Shown: positions 1-7,093, counted from the first letter of the stretch. The stretch is 9,471 bases of DNA from Clostridiales bacterium (GCA_012735285.1 JAAYHT010000210.1:1-9471), one strand, 5' to 3'. The notes: generated by a model from the sequence alone, not told the origin. Numbers and translations: made by a program.

Positions 1-399
1 GTGTATGAGGCAGCCAAAAACGCAGGAGCCCATGATTTCATTATGGAGCTTCCGGAAGGCGATGGTACCTATGTGGGTGAAAGGGGTGTGAAGCTATCCG
101 GAGGGCAAAAACAAAGAATCAGCATAGCAAGGGTGTTTTTAAAAAATCCTCCTATTCTGATTCTTGACGAAGCTACTTCGGCGCTTGATACAGAAAGTGA
201 GAAGATTGTGCAAAGATCCCTTGAAAGACTGGCTAAAGGCAGAACGACCTTTATCATAGCTCACAGGTTGACTACTATAAGGAATGCTAAAATAATATTG
301 GTATTGACCGATAACGGAATAGAGGAAAAAGGTAGCCACGAGGAGCTGTTAGAAAAACGAGGAATATATTATAATCTATATAAAATGTATGAAAACTGA
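1..399 (+). CDS. ABC exporter, C-terminal part of the ATP-binding domain (partial)
   Basis: This is the last 132 codons of an ATP-binding cassette exporter of the MsbA/MdlB/LmrA type, which couples ATP hydrolysis to export of a substrate across the membrane. Visible motifs in order are the signature LSGGQ followed by KQRISIAR, Walker B with the catalytic Glu and D-loop (ILILDEATSALD), and the switch His (IIAHRL). The ending, with GSHEELL and YYNLYKMYEN, is typical of exporters with fused membrane and ATPase domains. Walker A and any transmembrane part lie upstream of the window, so the GTG at position 1 is only an in-frame codon and not the start. The substrate cannot be told. It ends 12 bases before ung and is probably co-transcribed with it. 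Confidence 0.93.
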   Translation: MYEAAKNAGAHDFIMELPEGDGTYVGERGVKLSGGQKQRISIARVFLKNPPILILDEATSALDTESEKIVQRSLERLAKGRTTFIIAHRLTTIRNAKIILVLTDNGIEEKGSHEELLEKRGIYYNLYKMYEN

Positions 400-411
400 T
401 TAGGAGAGAAT

Positions 412-1080
412 ATGGTCAATTTAGGAAACGATTGGGACGATTTATTAAAAGATGAATTTAAAAAAGACTACTACCAGAACTTGCGGAAATTTTTAATCCA
501 GGAATACAGGACTAGGATCATATATCCTTCTATGTATGATATTTTCAACGCATTAAAGTTAACGCCCTACAGTAAAGTAAAAGCTGTGATCCTGGGCCAG
601 GACCCATATCATGGAGAGGGACAGGCCCATGGGCTGTGTTTTTCAGTTAAAAAGGGAGTTCCTATCCCTCCATCGCTCCATAATATTTTTAAGGAATTGT
701 ATGATGATTTAAACATTCTGCCTCCCAACCACGGTTATTTAAAGGATTGGGCTGACCAGGGTGTTATGTTGTTAAATACTGTGTTAACGGTTCGTAAAGG
801 TCAAGCTAATTCACATAAGGGAAGAGGTTGGGAAATATTTACCGACAAAGTTATAGAACTGTTGAATAAAAGAGAGCAACCAATGGTATTCTTATTATGG
901 GGAGCCAATGCCAAATCTAAACGTGCGTACATAACTAATAAAAATCATTTGGTTCTTACCGCTGCTCATCCCAGTCCTCTGTCAGCGCATAATGGTTTTT
1001 TTGGATGTAGGCACTTTTCCAAAACAAATAACTTTTTAGCGCAATACGGGGAATATATTGACTGGGAAATAAAAGAATAG
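412..1080 (+). CDS. ung: Uracil-DNA glycosylase, family 1
   Basis: The protein removes uracil from DNA, left by cytosine deamination or dUTP misincorporation, as the first step of base-excision repair in the cytoplasm. The 222-residue length is normal for the family. The water-activating motif GQDPYH is at residues 62-67, with Asp64 the expected catalytic residue, followed by GEGQAHGLCFSV. The uracil/DNA-binding loop HPSPLSAH starts at His186, and LLNTVLTVRKG lies between them. The start at 412 is supported by AGGAGA eight bases upstream. The gene is intact and ordinary. It sits between the ABC exporter end and lemA with short gaps, which suggests one transcript but no functional link. Confidence 0.97.
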   Translation: MVNLGNDWDDLLKDEFKKDYYQNLRKFLIQEYRTRIIYPSMYDIFNALKLTPYSKVKAVILGQDPYHGEGQAHGLCFSVKKGVPIPPSLHNIFKELYDDLNILPPNHGYLKDWADQGVMLLNTVLTVRKGQANSHKGRGWEIFTDKVIELLNKREQPMVFLLWGANAKSKRAYITNKNHLVLTAAHPSPLSAHNGFFGCRHFSKTNNFLAQYGEYIDWEIKE

Positions 1081-1091
1081 GAGGAAGAGCG

Positions 1092-1658
1092 ATGGAGCCC
1101 GGGACAATTATACTTATCATTATTATTGTTATAATTGCTATACTTGTGCTTCGTATTATAGGAGCATATAACTCTTTTATAAGATTTAGAAATATGGTTG
1201 ATGAAGCCTTTTCAACAATGGATGTGTATTTAAAGAAAAGATACGACCTTGTACCTAATCTTGTAGAAACAGTTAAAGGATATGCAGCCCATGAATCCGA
1301 AACCCTTGAAAGGGTTATAAAAGCGAGAAATCTAGCTTCTAATGCTACTAGTATAGAAGAAAAAGCCCAAGGTGAAAATTTACTTACAGGAGCGTTAAGG
1401 AGTCTTTTTGCCCTATCTGAAGCTTACCCTGACCTTAAAGCAAATACTAATTTTCTGGATTTACAAAGACAGCTTCAAAACATTGAAGAGGATATTGCCA
1501 ACGCTAGAAAACACTATAACTCAGTGGTTAGGGAGTTTAATACAAGGATAGAGGTTTTTCCGGGAAATATCATAGCAGCTATTTTCAACTTTACAAGGAG
1601 ACCCCTGTTTGAAGTTGAAGATGTACAGCATAGGGAGGCTGTAAGGGTAGAGTTCTAG
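1092..1658 (+). CDS. lemA: LemA family membrane protein
   Basis: This is a 188-residue LemA protein, close to the usual family length. A single hydrophobic segment (about residues 5-25, very rich in Ile) anchors the N-terminus. The remainder is the helical LemA domain, with the recognisable stretches AYNSFIRFRNMVDEAFSTMD, KKRYDLVPNLVETVKGYA and HESETLERVIKARN, and the C-terminal YNSVVREFNTRIEVFPGNI. The molecular role of LemA proteins is poorly defined; they are membrane proteins often encoded beside TPM-domain or HtpX genes, neither of which is present here. The start is supported by AGGAGG at 1079-1084, which overlaps the ung stop codon and suggests coupled expression. Confidence 0.95.
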   Translation: MEPGTIILIIIIVIIAILVLRIIGAYNSFIRFRNMVDEAFSTMDVYLKKRYDLVPNLVETVKGYAAHESETLERVIKARNLASNATSIEEKAQGENLLTGALRSLFALSEAYPDLKANTNFLDLQRQLQNIEEDIANARKHYNSVVREFNTRIEVFPGNIIAAIFNFTRRPLFEVEDVQHREAVRVEF

Positions 1659-1668
1659 AAAAGGTATG

Positions 1669-1720
1669 AAGCCTCCAGACTACGGAATCGGGGGTTAAAC
1701 TTTCCGCAGGAGGAGGCCTT
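1669..1720. terminator. Nested inverted repeat between convergent lemA and amidase genes
   Basis: An outer pair (AAGCCTCC at 1669-1676 with GGAGGCCTT at 1712-1720, one bulge) encloses a perfect inner pair (CGGAA at 1683-1687 with TTCCG at 1702-1706). The position between convergent genes fits a two-way transcription stop, but neither side has a good T-run, so it may be only a structured RNA end. Confidence 0.3.
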
Positions 1721-1742
1721 AAGAAGTGGTATGGATAAGGAA

Positions 1743-2288
1743 TTACGGATTAACAAAAGGCACTCCGAAGTATTCAGTTAAAGATAGAACCATGGCCCTG
1801 GCTATTGCATCGACATTGTCCTGGATCCAAGTTGCATCGGACCAGTTATCATGGTAAGCAACTTCTACCAGTACAGCAGGTGCAATTGTATTTCTCAGCT
1901 CATATAATGCTGTTGTGGGAACGGTAATAACTAATTCTGGATTAGGATAGATTGCTCTGAAATTCTTAGCAAATATCTCTGCAGCCTGTTGTCCTAATTG
2001 GCTGGTAGTAAAGTAATAGATATTCGGCCCCTGAAATGCACCGGGCATAGTTTCAGGCGATGCGTTTGAGTGAATGGCTAAGTGAAAATCATAATTCCCT
2101 TCATTCGACATTCTAACTGAAGTGCCAACGGTACCATCAGGATCATTTCTCCCATATTGAATACCTGATGCTTCCAAGTAGGGAATCATTGCATCGGTAA
2201 TTAAGTTCATCCAGTATTCTTCGCTTCCTGTGCTTGTTATATAAAGGTTGTATTCCTGAGTCGACGGACTTAAAAATACAGTGGGCAT
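1743..2288 (-). CDS. N-acetylmuramoyl-L-alanine amidase (Amidase_3-like)
   Basis: This 181-residue protein resembles zinc-dependent Amidase_3 enzymes, which cut the bond between muramic acid and the stem peptide of peptidoglycan. The central motif FHLAIHSNAS (His69, His73) matches the family's S-x-H-x-N zinc region, and VEVAYHDN (Glu142) matches the C-terminal catalytic Glu motif. The N-terminus reads VFLSPSTQEYN where classical members have a DPGHGG-like segment with the first zinc His, so the first ligand is replaced or supplied elsewhere; Glu12 or His69 are possibilities. No signal peptide is visible, so it may be released by lysis or act in sporulating or germinating cells. The start is supported by AAGGGGAG seven bases upstream. 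The nearby germination genes suggest, but do not prove, a spore role. Confidence 0.82.
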   Translation of the reverse strand: MPTVFLSPSTQEYNLYITSTGSEEYWMNLITDAMIPYLEASGIQYGRNDPDGTVGTSVRMSNEGNYDFHLAIHSNASPETMPGAFQGPNIYYFTTSQLGQQAAEIFAKNFRAIYPNPELVITVPTTALYELRNTIAPAVLVEVAYHDNWSDATWIQDNVDAIARAMVLSLTEYFGVPFVNP

Positions 2289-2319
2289 ATTGTAACTCCC
2301 CTTTCAATGCTTTGTTTTT

Positions 2320-2337
2320 GCATAATATATATTATGC
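2320..2337. repeat. Perfect 18-bp palindrome in a divergent intergenic region
   Basis: GCATAATATATATTATGC is its own reverse complement. It lies 32 bases upstream of the amidase start and upstream of the divergent small membrane gene. Both strands contain CATAATATA, which fits a sigma-K-like -10 pattern (CATAnnnTA), but no convincing -35 was found. It could equally be an operator. Confidence 0.5.
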
Positions 2338-2385
2338 TTTGATATTTATTGGTGTGATGAATGGAGTAATAAAAACAGTGCGGCC

Positions 2386-2414
2386 TTATCAAGCTGCCAG
2401 TGTCGGTGTATAAT
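2386..2414 (+). promoter_or_regulatory. Probable sigma-A-type promoter for the 2450-4092 genes
   Basis: TTATCA (4 of 6 matches to TTGACA), a 17-base spacer, then a perfect TATAAT at 2409-2414. It lies 35 bases before the small membrane-protein start. Forespore recognition is not excluded because TATAATA also resembles the sigma-G -10 element, but the -35 does not match sigma-G. Confidence 0.5.
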
Positions 2415-2449
2415 ATTCAAACGGACATTCAAACATGAGAGGGAACAAG

Positions 2450-2617
2450 ATGAACGGTATATCTATTTTATTTCGCTACTGGGTATTTTTGGCCGTGGTG
2501 CTTATAGGTTCGAGGTTTTTTGATGTACATGAGAATCCAAAAGCAACAGTACTTGTTGTAGTAGTTGCGACTATCTTGTATATAGTGGCAACAATAATTA
2601 ACTATAAGAGGAAATAA
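2450..2617 (+). CDS. Small two-helix membrane protein, unknown function
   Basis: This is a hypothetical 55-residue protein with two hydrophobic segments (about residues 5-20 and 33-50), a short polar hairpin (FFDVHENPKA) between them and a basic C-terminus (NYKRK). An in-frame ATG exists at 2435, but the start at 2450 is preferred because GAGAGGG at 2437-2443 gives a ribosome binding site six bases before it. It is followed after 68 bases by the SpoVAF-like gene on the same strand and probably shares its transcript. I do not recognise the family; a membrane partner of the germination protein is possible but unsupported. Confidence 0.6.
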   Translation: MNGISILFRYWVFLAVVLIGSRFFDVHENPKATVLVVVVATILYIVATIINYKRK

Positions 2618-2632
2618 ACTATTTGATTGAAT

Positions 2633-2681
2633 AGCCTCCAATAGATGGGGAAAACTACCCATATACAAAGGATAGGAGGCT
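2633..2681 (+). promoter_or_regulatory. Leader hairpin covering the ribosome binding site of the SpoVAF-like gene
   Basis: AGCCTCC at 2633-2639 pairs perfectly with GGAGGCT at 2675-2681, and the latter contains the Shine-Dalgarno AGGAGG (2674-2679) six bases before the ATG. A second stem inside it (ATGGG 2645-2649 with CCCAT 2658-2662) stacks beneath. The structure could lower translation until it is opened. Confidence 0.45.
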
Positions 2682-2685
2682 TTAA

Positions 2686-4092
2686 ATGTCTAATAAAATT
2701 AAGTTTGTTCAAGATATTCGCTCGATACTTCCTATTAAAGAAAGCTTTGATATTGTTGAACGCAACATAGATATAGGGGGTAGGGATTCATATTTATATT
2801 TCATCGATGGATTTGTAGATAGTGATATGCTACAGGAAATGATTACTATCTTTCAAGAAATAACTGTCTCAGAAATGGATGAATATCCTACAGCTACTGA
2901 TTTTATCAAATACAGAATACCCCATATTCAGATTAGTGAAGTTGCGGATGTTAATTTAGCCGTGACGGATATACTTGCAGGTCATGTGGGATTTATCATA
3001 GAAGGTTACGATTCGATAATCTTGATAGATTTAAGGTTGTATCCCGTACGGGGTGTGGAGGAACCAGAGAAAGAGAAATCCTTGCGTGGAGCAAGAGACG
3101 GTTTTGTAGAGACCCTTATATTTAATACCGCTTTGATTCGGAGGAGAATTAGGGATCCCAGGTTAGTTTTTACGTCATTAAAAGTAGGTAATATTAGCAA
3201 TACCGATGTCAGCATCGGATATATAAAAGGTATAGTCGATGAAGAGATATTAAACAAGATGATAGAAAAGATTAATAAACTTGATATTGATACCTTAACT
3301 GTGAGCGATCAAACTTTGGTAGAGGTTTTGGATAATTCCAGATGGCTCAATCCCTTTCCAAAGATTCGCTATAGTGGAAGACCCGACGTAGTAGCTGCCC
3401 ATTTAACAGAGGGCAAATTTGTTATTCTAGTTGACAATAGCCCTAATGCTATTCTGCTTCCCATCGGGTTTTTTGATTTGATACAGGATGCCGATGAGTT
3501 CTACTTTCCAGTCATGACAGGCAATTTCTTTAAGTTTATTCGAAATACTACTATGATGGCATCGGTATTTCTTACCCCTTTATACCTTTTGGTAGATAAG
3601 GAAATATTGCATTTGCCGGCTTCTTGGGAATTCATTTTGCCCCAGGAGGATTATGCATTGCCTCTATTCTGGCAATTTTTAATACTTGAAATAGCACTAG
3701 ATGGATTAAATCTAGCATCATTAAATACACCAAGTTCTCTTGGCATGTCGTTGTCTGTAATAGGTGCTTTACTGTTAGGTGAACAATCGGTTCAGGCGGG
3801 CTGGTTTATACCCCAGACCATTGTTCTAATGGCAGTTATAGCTTTAGCCGCATTTTCTCAGCCTAGCATAGAATTGGCATACGCAAATAAATTTTTAAGG
3901 ATATTTTTATTAATAGGTGCCCACCTGTTTAGCCTTTGGGGTTTTCTCATTGTCCTCGTGATTGAAATCCTTATTTTAGCGTTTACAAAGACTATAACGG
4001 GGATACCTTACCTTTATCCACTTGTACCATTTGATAAGAAAAAACTTATAAAAGTTTTGTTCCGAGTTCGCACCAAACAAAATAGCAATTAG
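2686..4092 (+). CDS. spoVAF: GerA-family spore germination protein, SpoVAF-like
   Basis: The 468-residue protein belongs to the GerA/SpoVAF family: a soluble N-terminal region (about 1-280) followed by a hydrophobic C-terminal half with several transmembrane segments. The family's strongest signature is at about residues 121-160, with VEEPEKEKSLRGARDGFVE followed by NTALIRRRIRDPRL, and NPFPKIRYSGRPDVVAAHL follows later. From memory it resembles Bacillus SpoVAF more than the receptor subunits GerAA/GerBA: there is no long hydrophilic N-terminal extension, and no GerAB or GerAC partner follows. Such proteins sit in the spore inner membrane and act in germinant response or dipicolinate release. 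The usual spoVA neighbours are absent, so this is an orphan copy. The start follows AGGAGG by six bases. Its stop codon directly abuts that of the opposing GerQ-like gene. Confidence 0.85.
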   Translation: MSNKIKFVQDIRSILPIKESFDIVERNIDIGGRDSYLYFIDGFVDSDMLQEMITIFQEITVSEMDEYPTATDFIKYRIPHIQISEVADVNLAVTDILAGHVGFIIEGYDSIILIDLRLYPVRGVEEPEKEKSLRGARDGFVETLIFNTALIRRRIRDPRLVFTSLKVGNISNTDVSIGYIKGIVDEEILNKMIEKINKLDIDTLTVSDQTLVEVLDNSRWLNPFPKIRYSGRPDVVAAHLTEGKFVILVDNSPNAILLPIGFFDLIQDADEFYFPVMTGNFFKFIRNTTMMASVFLTPLYLLVDKEILHLPASWEFILPQEDYALPLFWQFLILEIALDGLNLASLNTPSSLGMSLSVIGALLLGEQSVQAGWFIPQTIVLMAVIALAAFSQPSIELAYANKFLRIFLLIGAHLFSLWGFLIVLVIEILILAFTKTITGIPYLYPLVPFDKKKLIKVLFRVRTKQNSN

Positions 4093-5064
4093 TTATCGAC
4101 GTAATACTGGGTCACAGAACTCACCGAAAAACCTTACAAACCTTATTGAGAAGAAATCACATACTGTAACTTCTCCACTGCAAGAGTCTTGCAGTAAAAT
4201 GTAATTTATACCGACTCCCACGAGATAGCCAATACGTGTTGCTAAACCGGTGTTGCCTATTAAGAATTCAACGGAGCATGGCTTACCGATTTGGGTACGA
4301 AGAAAACTATTCATATACTGTATATTATCGTAAGTAAGGAATTCTCTATATTCGTTCGGAATCAATGGATTGCTAGGTATTTCGTAAATTGGCGGATTAG
4401 GGACAACCAAGGGCATAAGAGATGTCGCATCTATCCTTAATTCAGGAATCGGACTTTCTACAACATCAACCAGCAGTGGCAGCTCACTCAAATCCCGCCT
4501 ATAAGTAATTGGTGTAACAGCTTGCATGTTATTAATCGGCATAGGAGAAGGACAGGGGCACATTTCTTCTTCTGCCATAGGAGTTTCAGGCACGTCCCGG
4601 GCAGGCATTCTTGGTGAGGGTGTAGTATCTTGAGGCCTTGGGGTAGGTATAGCTGTTTCAGGTACTTCGGGAGCGGTTTGAGGCAGCTCGGGGATTAATT
4701 CTGCAGGAAAACCTTCTGGGATTCGTCCCGGGGCAAAACCTCTTGGCGAAATAGGAGGTTGGGGTATTTCTGGCATTTGACGTGGGGTAGTAGGAGGCGG
4801 CATAACTTGTTCAGGGGGAGTTTGCGGCATTTGTCCGGATGGTGGTATGGGTATAGGCACATCGGGTATTTGAGTAGTAGATGGCCTAGGTGTCTGTGGT
4901 ATTCCGGGCGCAATAGGAATTTGCGGCATTTCAGGCATTACCGGGTTTTGTCTAGGGGTGGAGCTTTCAGGCATTTGAGCATTTTGAACTGCCTGTGTTT
5001 TAGGGTTATTGTAGAATTTTTTCTGTTGCATTTTTTCAAACTGACTGTTTCGGGGATAATGCAT
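4093..5064 (-). CDS. Proline-rich GerQ-like spore coat protein
   Basis: This 323-residue protein has two parts. Residues about 20-170 are low-complexity and dominated by Pro, Gln, Met and Thr (PQIPIAPGIPQTP-like repeats), as in extended coat proteins. The last about 90 residues form a compact domain (YMNSFLRTQIGKPCSVEF, later GYLVGVGINYILLQD and FFSIRFVRF) resembling the C-terminal domain of GerQ, the coat protein that holds CwlJ in Bacillus spores. The gene follows the cwlJ 3' part by only 18 bases, with GAAGG seven bases before its ATG, so the two form a cwlJ-gerQ pair; linkage of these genes is known in the Bacillus anthracis/cereus group. The GerQ assignment rests on remembered similarity plus this context. 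The inserted element also separates this gene from the cwlJ promoter. Confidence 0.62.
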   Translation of the reverse strand: MHYPRNSQFEKMQQKKFYNNPKTQAVQNAQMPESSTPRQNPVMPEMPQIPIAPGIPQTPRPSTTQIPDVPIPIPPSGQMPQTPPEQVMPPPTTPRQMPEIPQPPISPRGFAPGRIPEGFPAELIPELPQTAPEVPETAIPTPRPQDTTPSPRMPARDVPETPMAEEEMCPCPSPMPINNMQAVTPITYRRDLSELPLLVDVVESPIPELRIDATSLMPLVVPNPPIYEIPSNPLIPNEYREFLTYDNIQYMNSFLRTQIGKPCSVEFLIGNTGLATRIGYLVGVGINYILLQDSCSGEVTVCDFFSIRFVRFFGEFCDPVLRR

Positions 5065-5082
5065 ATATAAACCTTCTTTCTT

Positions 5083-5460
5083 TTAAGTACTTGCATAATA
5101 AACCGTTGGGATATAGAAACAATGATCACCTATCCTGTTATGGATAACTCCATAATTAGGAGGAGGGAAATATGGTGCGCAAGTAAGACTGAATGGGTTG
5201 TAGAAGTATAATGAGTGGTCGACACCAGGCAATCGACCTCCGTTTAGTGCCCAGTCGGCGATCTCATAATGGATTTCAGTGGGACGCATATTATAGATAT
5301 TTTGTGGATTAGGTACTCCTTTTTTTTCAGTCCAAGCGCAGTCAAATTGACCTGGTTGAAACACAATATTACGCAAATTACCACCCTGATTGACTCTGCC
5401 GAATTCCCCGTGGTCAATGGTGGTCCTATTCATTACTACGGTTGCGACTGCCCTCATTCC
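5083..5460 (-). CDS. cwlJ: Spore cortex hydrolase CwlJ/SleB-type, 3' part of a split gene
   Basis: This segment encodes the last about 124 residues of a CwlJ/SleB-family (Hydrolase_2) cell-wall hydrolase, which degrades spore cortex peptidoglycan during germination. Family features are VATVVMNRT near its start, then IVFQPGQFDCAW, SLYFYNPFSL and the CwlJ-like ending HCFYIPT. An ATG exists at 5457, but it has no good ribosome binding site and the reading begins in mid-domain: the normal start and catalytic-Glu motif are missing. These are at 9136-9204, beyond the inserted element. Joined in frame at GGA|ATG they give a 148-residue protein, close to CwlJ length. As it stands this part should be inactive. 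CwlJ is favoured over SleB because there is no signal peptide or peptidoglycan-binding domain and a GerQ-like gene follows. Confidence 0.88.
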   Translation of the reverse strand, partial: GMRAVATVVMNRTTIDHGEFGRVNQGGNLRNIVFQPGQFDCAWTEKKGVPNPQNIYNMRPTEIHYEIADWALNGGRLPGVDHSLYFYNPFSLTCAPYFPPPNYGVIHNRIGDHCFYIPTVYYAST

Positions 5461-5482
5461 AATCAGATTCCCATCATACCTA
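5441..5482 (-). other. Attachment site at the recombinase end of the element
   Basis: Read on the minus strand, the element half (5461-5482, starting TAGGTAT and directly abutting the recombinase stop codon) meets the cwlJ half (5441-5458) at GG (5459-5460) within the core GGAAT. The same core occurs at 9131-9135. The local context is GATTGGAATG here and GATAGGAATA at the other end. Confidence 0.8.
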
Positions 5483-7003
5483 CTAGAATTTCAACCTTAT
5501 ATCTATCGTAAAATCCATTTGTGGTGCACCTCTTGCTTTGAAATAAATTACTTGATTTATTATCTCACGTAAAAACTGATTCTTATGTTCTGGATCGGAT
5601 TCCCAATAAAATCCTTCAAGGAATTCACGGACCCTTCTAATTCTGGGTAGTGTGGTTTTTACCTTATTAATATCCTCTAAACATTGGTTTATCTTTTTTT
5701 CAATCTCTGCCTTTTTCTTTATAGTTTCCTTAATTTCTGTCGCAACTGCTTTAGAACGCTCTAAGAAGGTTTGTTTATCGTATAGACCCTGTTCCAGCAG
5801 CTCGCATTGTCGAATTTTCTGATTAGCTAAACGGTCTAGCTTATTATCAATGGTTTTAGTGGCATTTTTAAGTAATTCATATTCCCGTTCCACATTCCGT
5901 ATATGAGCTTTATAGTCATAACTGAATTCCAGATCATGCAAGAGAACCTCTAGCTGGCATATTATAGCTTCTTCAATAATAGAAACATATGAGCTGCTTA
6001 CACCGCCGCAATGTCGATAACATCGTAAAGTATCCTGTTTACCTTTGCTGGTGCGAATTGTCATAGTGTGCCCACAGGCTCCACATTTTACAATGTAAGC
6101 GAGTGGGTTTCGCAACTGCTTGTTGATATGTATGTGAGGGGTATAGCGCTCTTTGGATAGCTTTTGAGCTGCCCAAAACACTTCTTCACTAATTATAGCC
6201 TTGTGTTTGCCGTCATAGATTAACCACTGGGAAGGATCTTTAAGTTTGCTGGTAGGTTTTCCTTGCTCAGAAAGGGAAAAGCCTCTTTTTCCCCAGGCAA
6301 TCTTGCCAATATAGATAGGATTACGAACGATGTTCCTGATAGTGGTTCTATCCCATACTGTTTTTCCGTTTTTGTTAGGAATAGCCCTTTCAGTCAAATA
6401 ACGGGCAATTCTGGTGTCGCCATATCCTTGATTAACATATAGATCAAATATTAACTCTACAATGGGTTTTTCCTTTTCGTTGATTATCAAGGTCTTATCT
6501 TTTTTATCATAGCCGAATGGAGCGTAAGTACCTAAATAATTGCCTTCTTGAAGAGACTTAAGCTTTCCCCGCTGTAGCCTTCGCTTAATAGTCTTCAATT
6601 CTTTACGAGCGAAAAATGCTGAAAGGTCAAAAAACTCTTCATCGAAATCATCATCAAGATTGTACTCCTTATCAGGGGTAAGTATTCGGGTTCCTGATTT
6701 TTTAAAAGTATTTGCAATTATTCCTTGATCTATCATATCTCCCCGGCCAAGGCGATCGATGTCCATCACAAGTACTGCTTCATAAAGTCCATCCTCAACT
6801 TCCTCAAGGAGATCTTGCATCTTCGGACGAACAGCAATTGAGTCCCCTGTAACAACCTCTTTTTTTATTTCAACCACATTTAACCCAGCTTTTTGAGCAT
6901 AGGCAAGCAGCTGCTCCTCATGTCGGCGCAGAGTCTCTTCGATGGTTTCATTTATTCGGTCCCTATCCTTTCGGGACTTTCTTAGATAGATACAGGTTTT
7001 CAT
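5483..7003 (-). CDS. Large serine recombinase (site-specific integrase/excisionase)
   Basis: This 506-residue enzyme cuts and rejoins DNA at short att sites through a covalent serine intermediate. The N-terminal resolvase domain (about 1-140) has the nucleophile Ser10 in YLRKSR, with Arg8, Arg59-Pro60 and the active-site motif DRLGR (83-87). A recombinase domain follows (about 155-285, GTYAPFGYDKKDK and later WDRTTIRNIVRNPIYIGK), then a zinc ribbon (Cys307, Cys310, Cys328, Cys332) and a coiled coil (about 366-450). The length is close to that of SpoIVCA, the sigK-element recombinase. The start is supported by AGGAG eight bases upstream. The gene is intact and lies at the element end, its stop abutting the att arm. 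Its promoter looks sigma-E dependent. No terminator separates it from cwlJ' and the GerQ-like gene. Confidence 0.96.
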   Translation of the reverse strand: MKTCIYLRKSRKDRDRINETIEETLRRHEEQLLAYAQKAGLNVVEIKKEVVTGDSIAVRPKMQDLLEEVEDGLYEAVLVMDIDRLGRGDMIDQGIIANTFKKSGTRILTPDKEYNLDDDFDEEFFDLSAFFARKELKTIKRRLQRGKLKSLQEGNYLGTYAPFGYDKKDKTLIINEKEKPIVELIFDLYVNQGYGDTRIARYLTERAIPNKNGKTVWDRTTIRNIVRNPIYIGKIAWGKRGFSLSEQGKPTSKLKDPSQWLIYDGKHKAIISEEVFWAAQKLSKERYTPHIHINKQLRNPLAYIVKCGACGHTMTIRTSKGKQDTLRCYRHCGGVSSSYVSIIEEAIICQLEVLLHDLEFSYDYKAHIRNVEREYELLKNATKTIDNKLDRLANQKIRQCELLEQGLYDKQTFLERSKAVATEIKETIKKKAEIEKKINQCLEDINKVKTTLPRIRRVREFLEGFYWESDPEHKNQFLREIINQVIYFKARGAPQMDFTIDIRLKF

Positions 7004-7022
7004 GTGGTGGTCTCCTGACTGT

Positions 7023-7048
7023 ACTGCCCCTGTTGTACCAGGGGCAGT
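7023..7048 (-). promoter_or_regulatory. Stable hairpin in the recombinase leader
   Basis: A perfect 10-bp stem (ACTGCCCCTG with CAGGGGCAGT) and a six-base loop end about 8 bases before the recombinase ribosome binding site. Read toward the recombinase there is no T-run after it, so it is unlikely to be a terminator there. It lies inside the transcript predicted from the sigma-E promoter. Confidence 0.6.
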
Positions 7049-7063
7049 TATGTTCCATTTGTT

Positions 7064-7092
7064 TTTGTATGCTAGTTAAGTTATTTATATTC
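7064..7092 (-). promoter_or_regulatory. Predicted sigma-E (mother-cell) promoter of the recombinase gene
   Basis: On the minus strand, GAATATA (7086-7092; 6 of 7 matches to KMATATT) is followed after exactly 14 bases by CATACAAA (7064-7071; 7 of 8 matches to CATACAHT). This agrees with the published Bacillus sigma-E consensus in both boxes and spacing. Transcription would begin near 7056, giving a leader of about 50 bases. The -35 box directly follows the upstream terminator's T-run. Confidence 0.75.
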
Positions 7093-7093
7093 C

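Noticed and set aside
4759..5070. Plus-strand reading frame of 103 codons
   Set aside because: It is the complement of the Pro/Gln-rich repeat region of the GerQ-like gene, is full of Arg/Trp/Gly as expected for a shadow frame, and has no ribosome binding site.
5083..5457. Treating the 124-codon hydrolase reading frame as a complete gene starting at ATG 5457
   Set aside because: It starts in mid-domain, lacks the catalytic-Glu motif and has no ribosome binding site; the missing 5' part is at 9136-9204 in matching frame.
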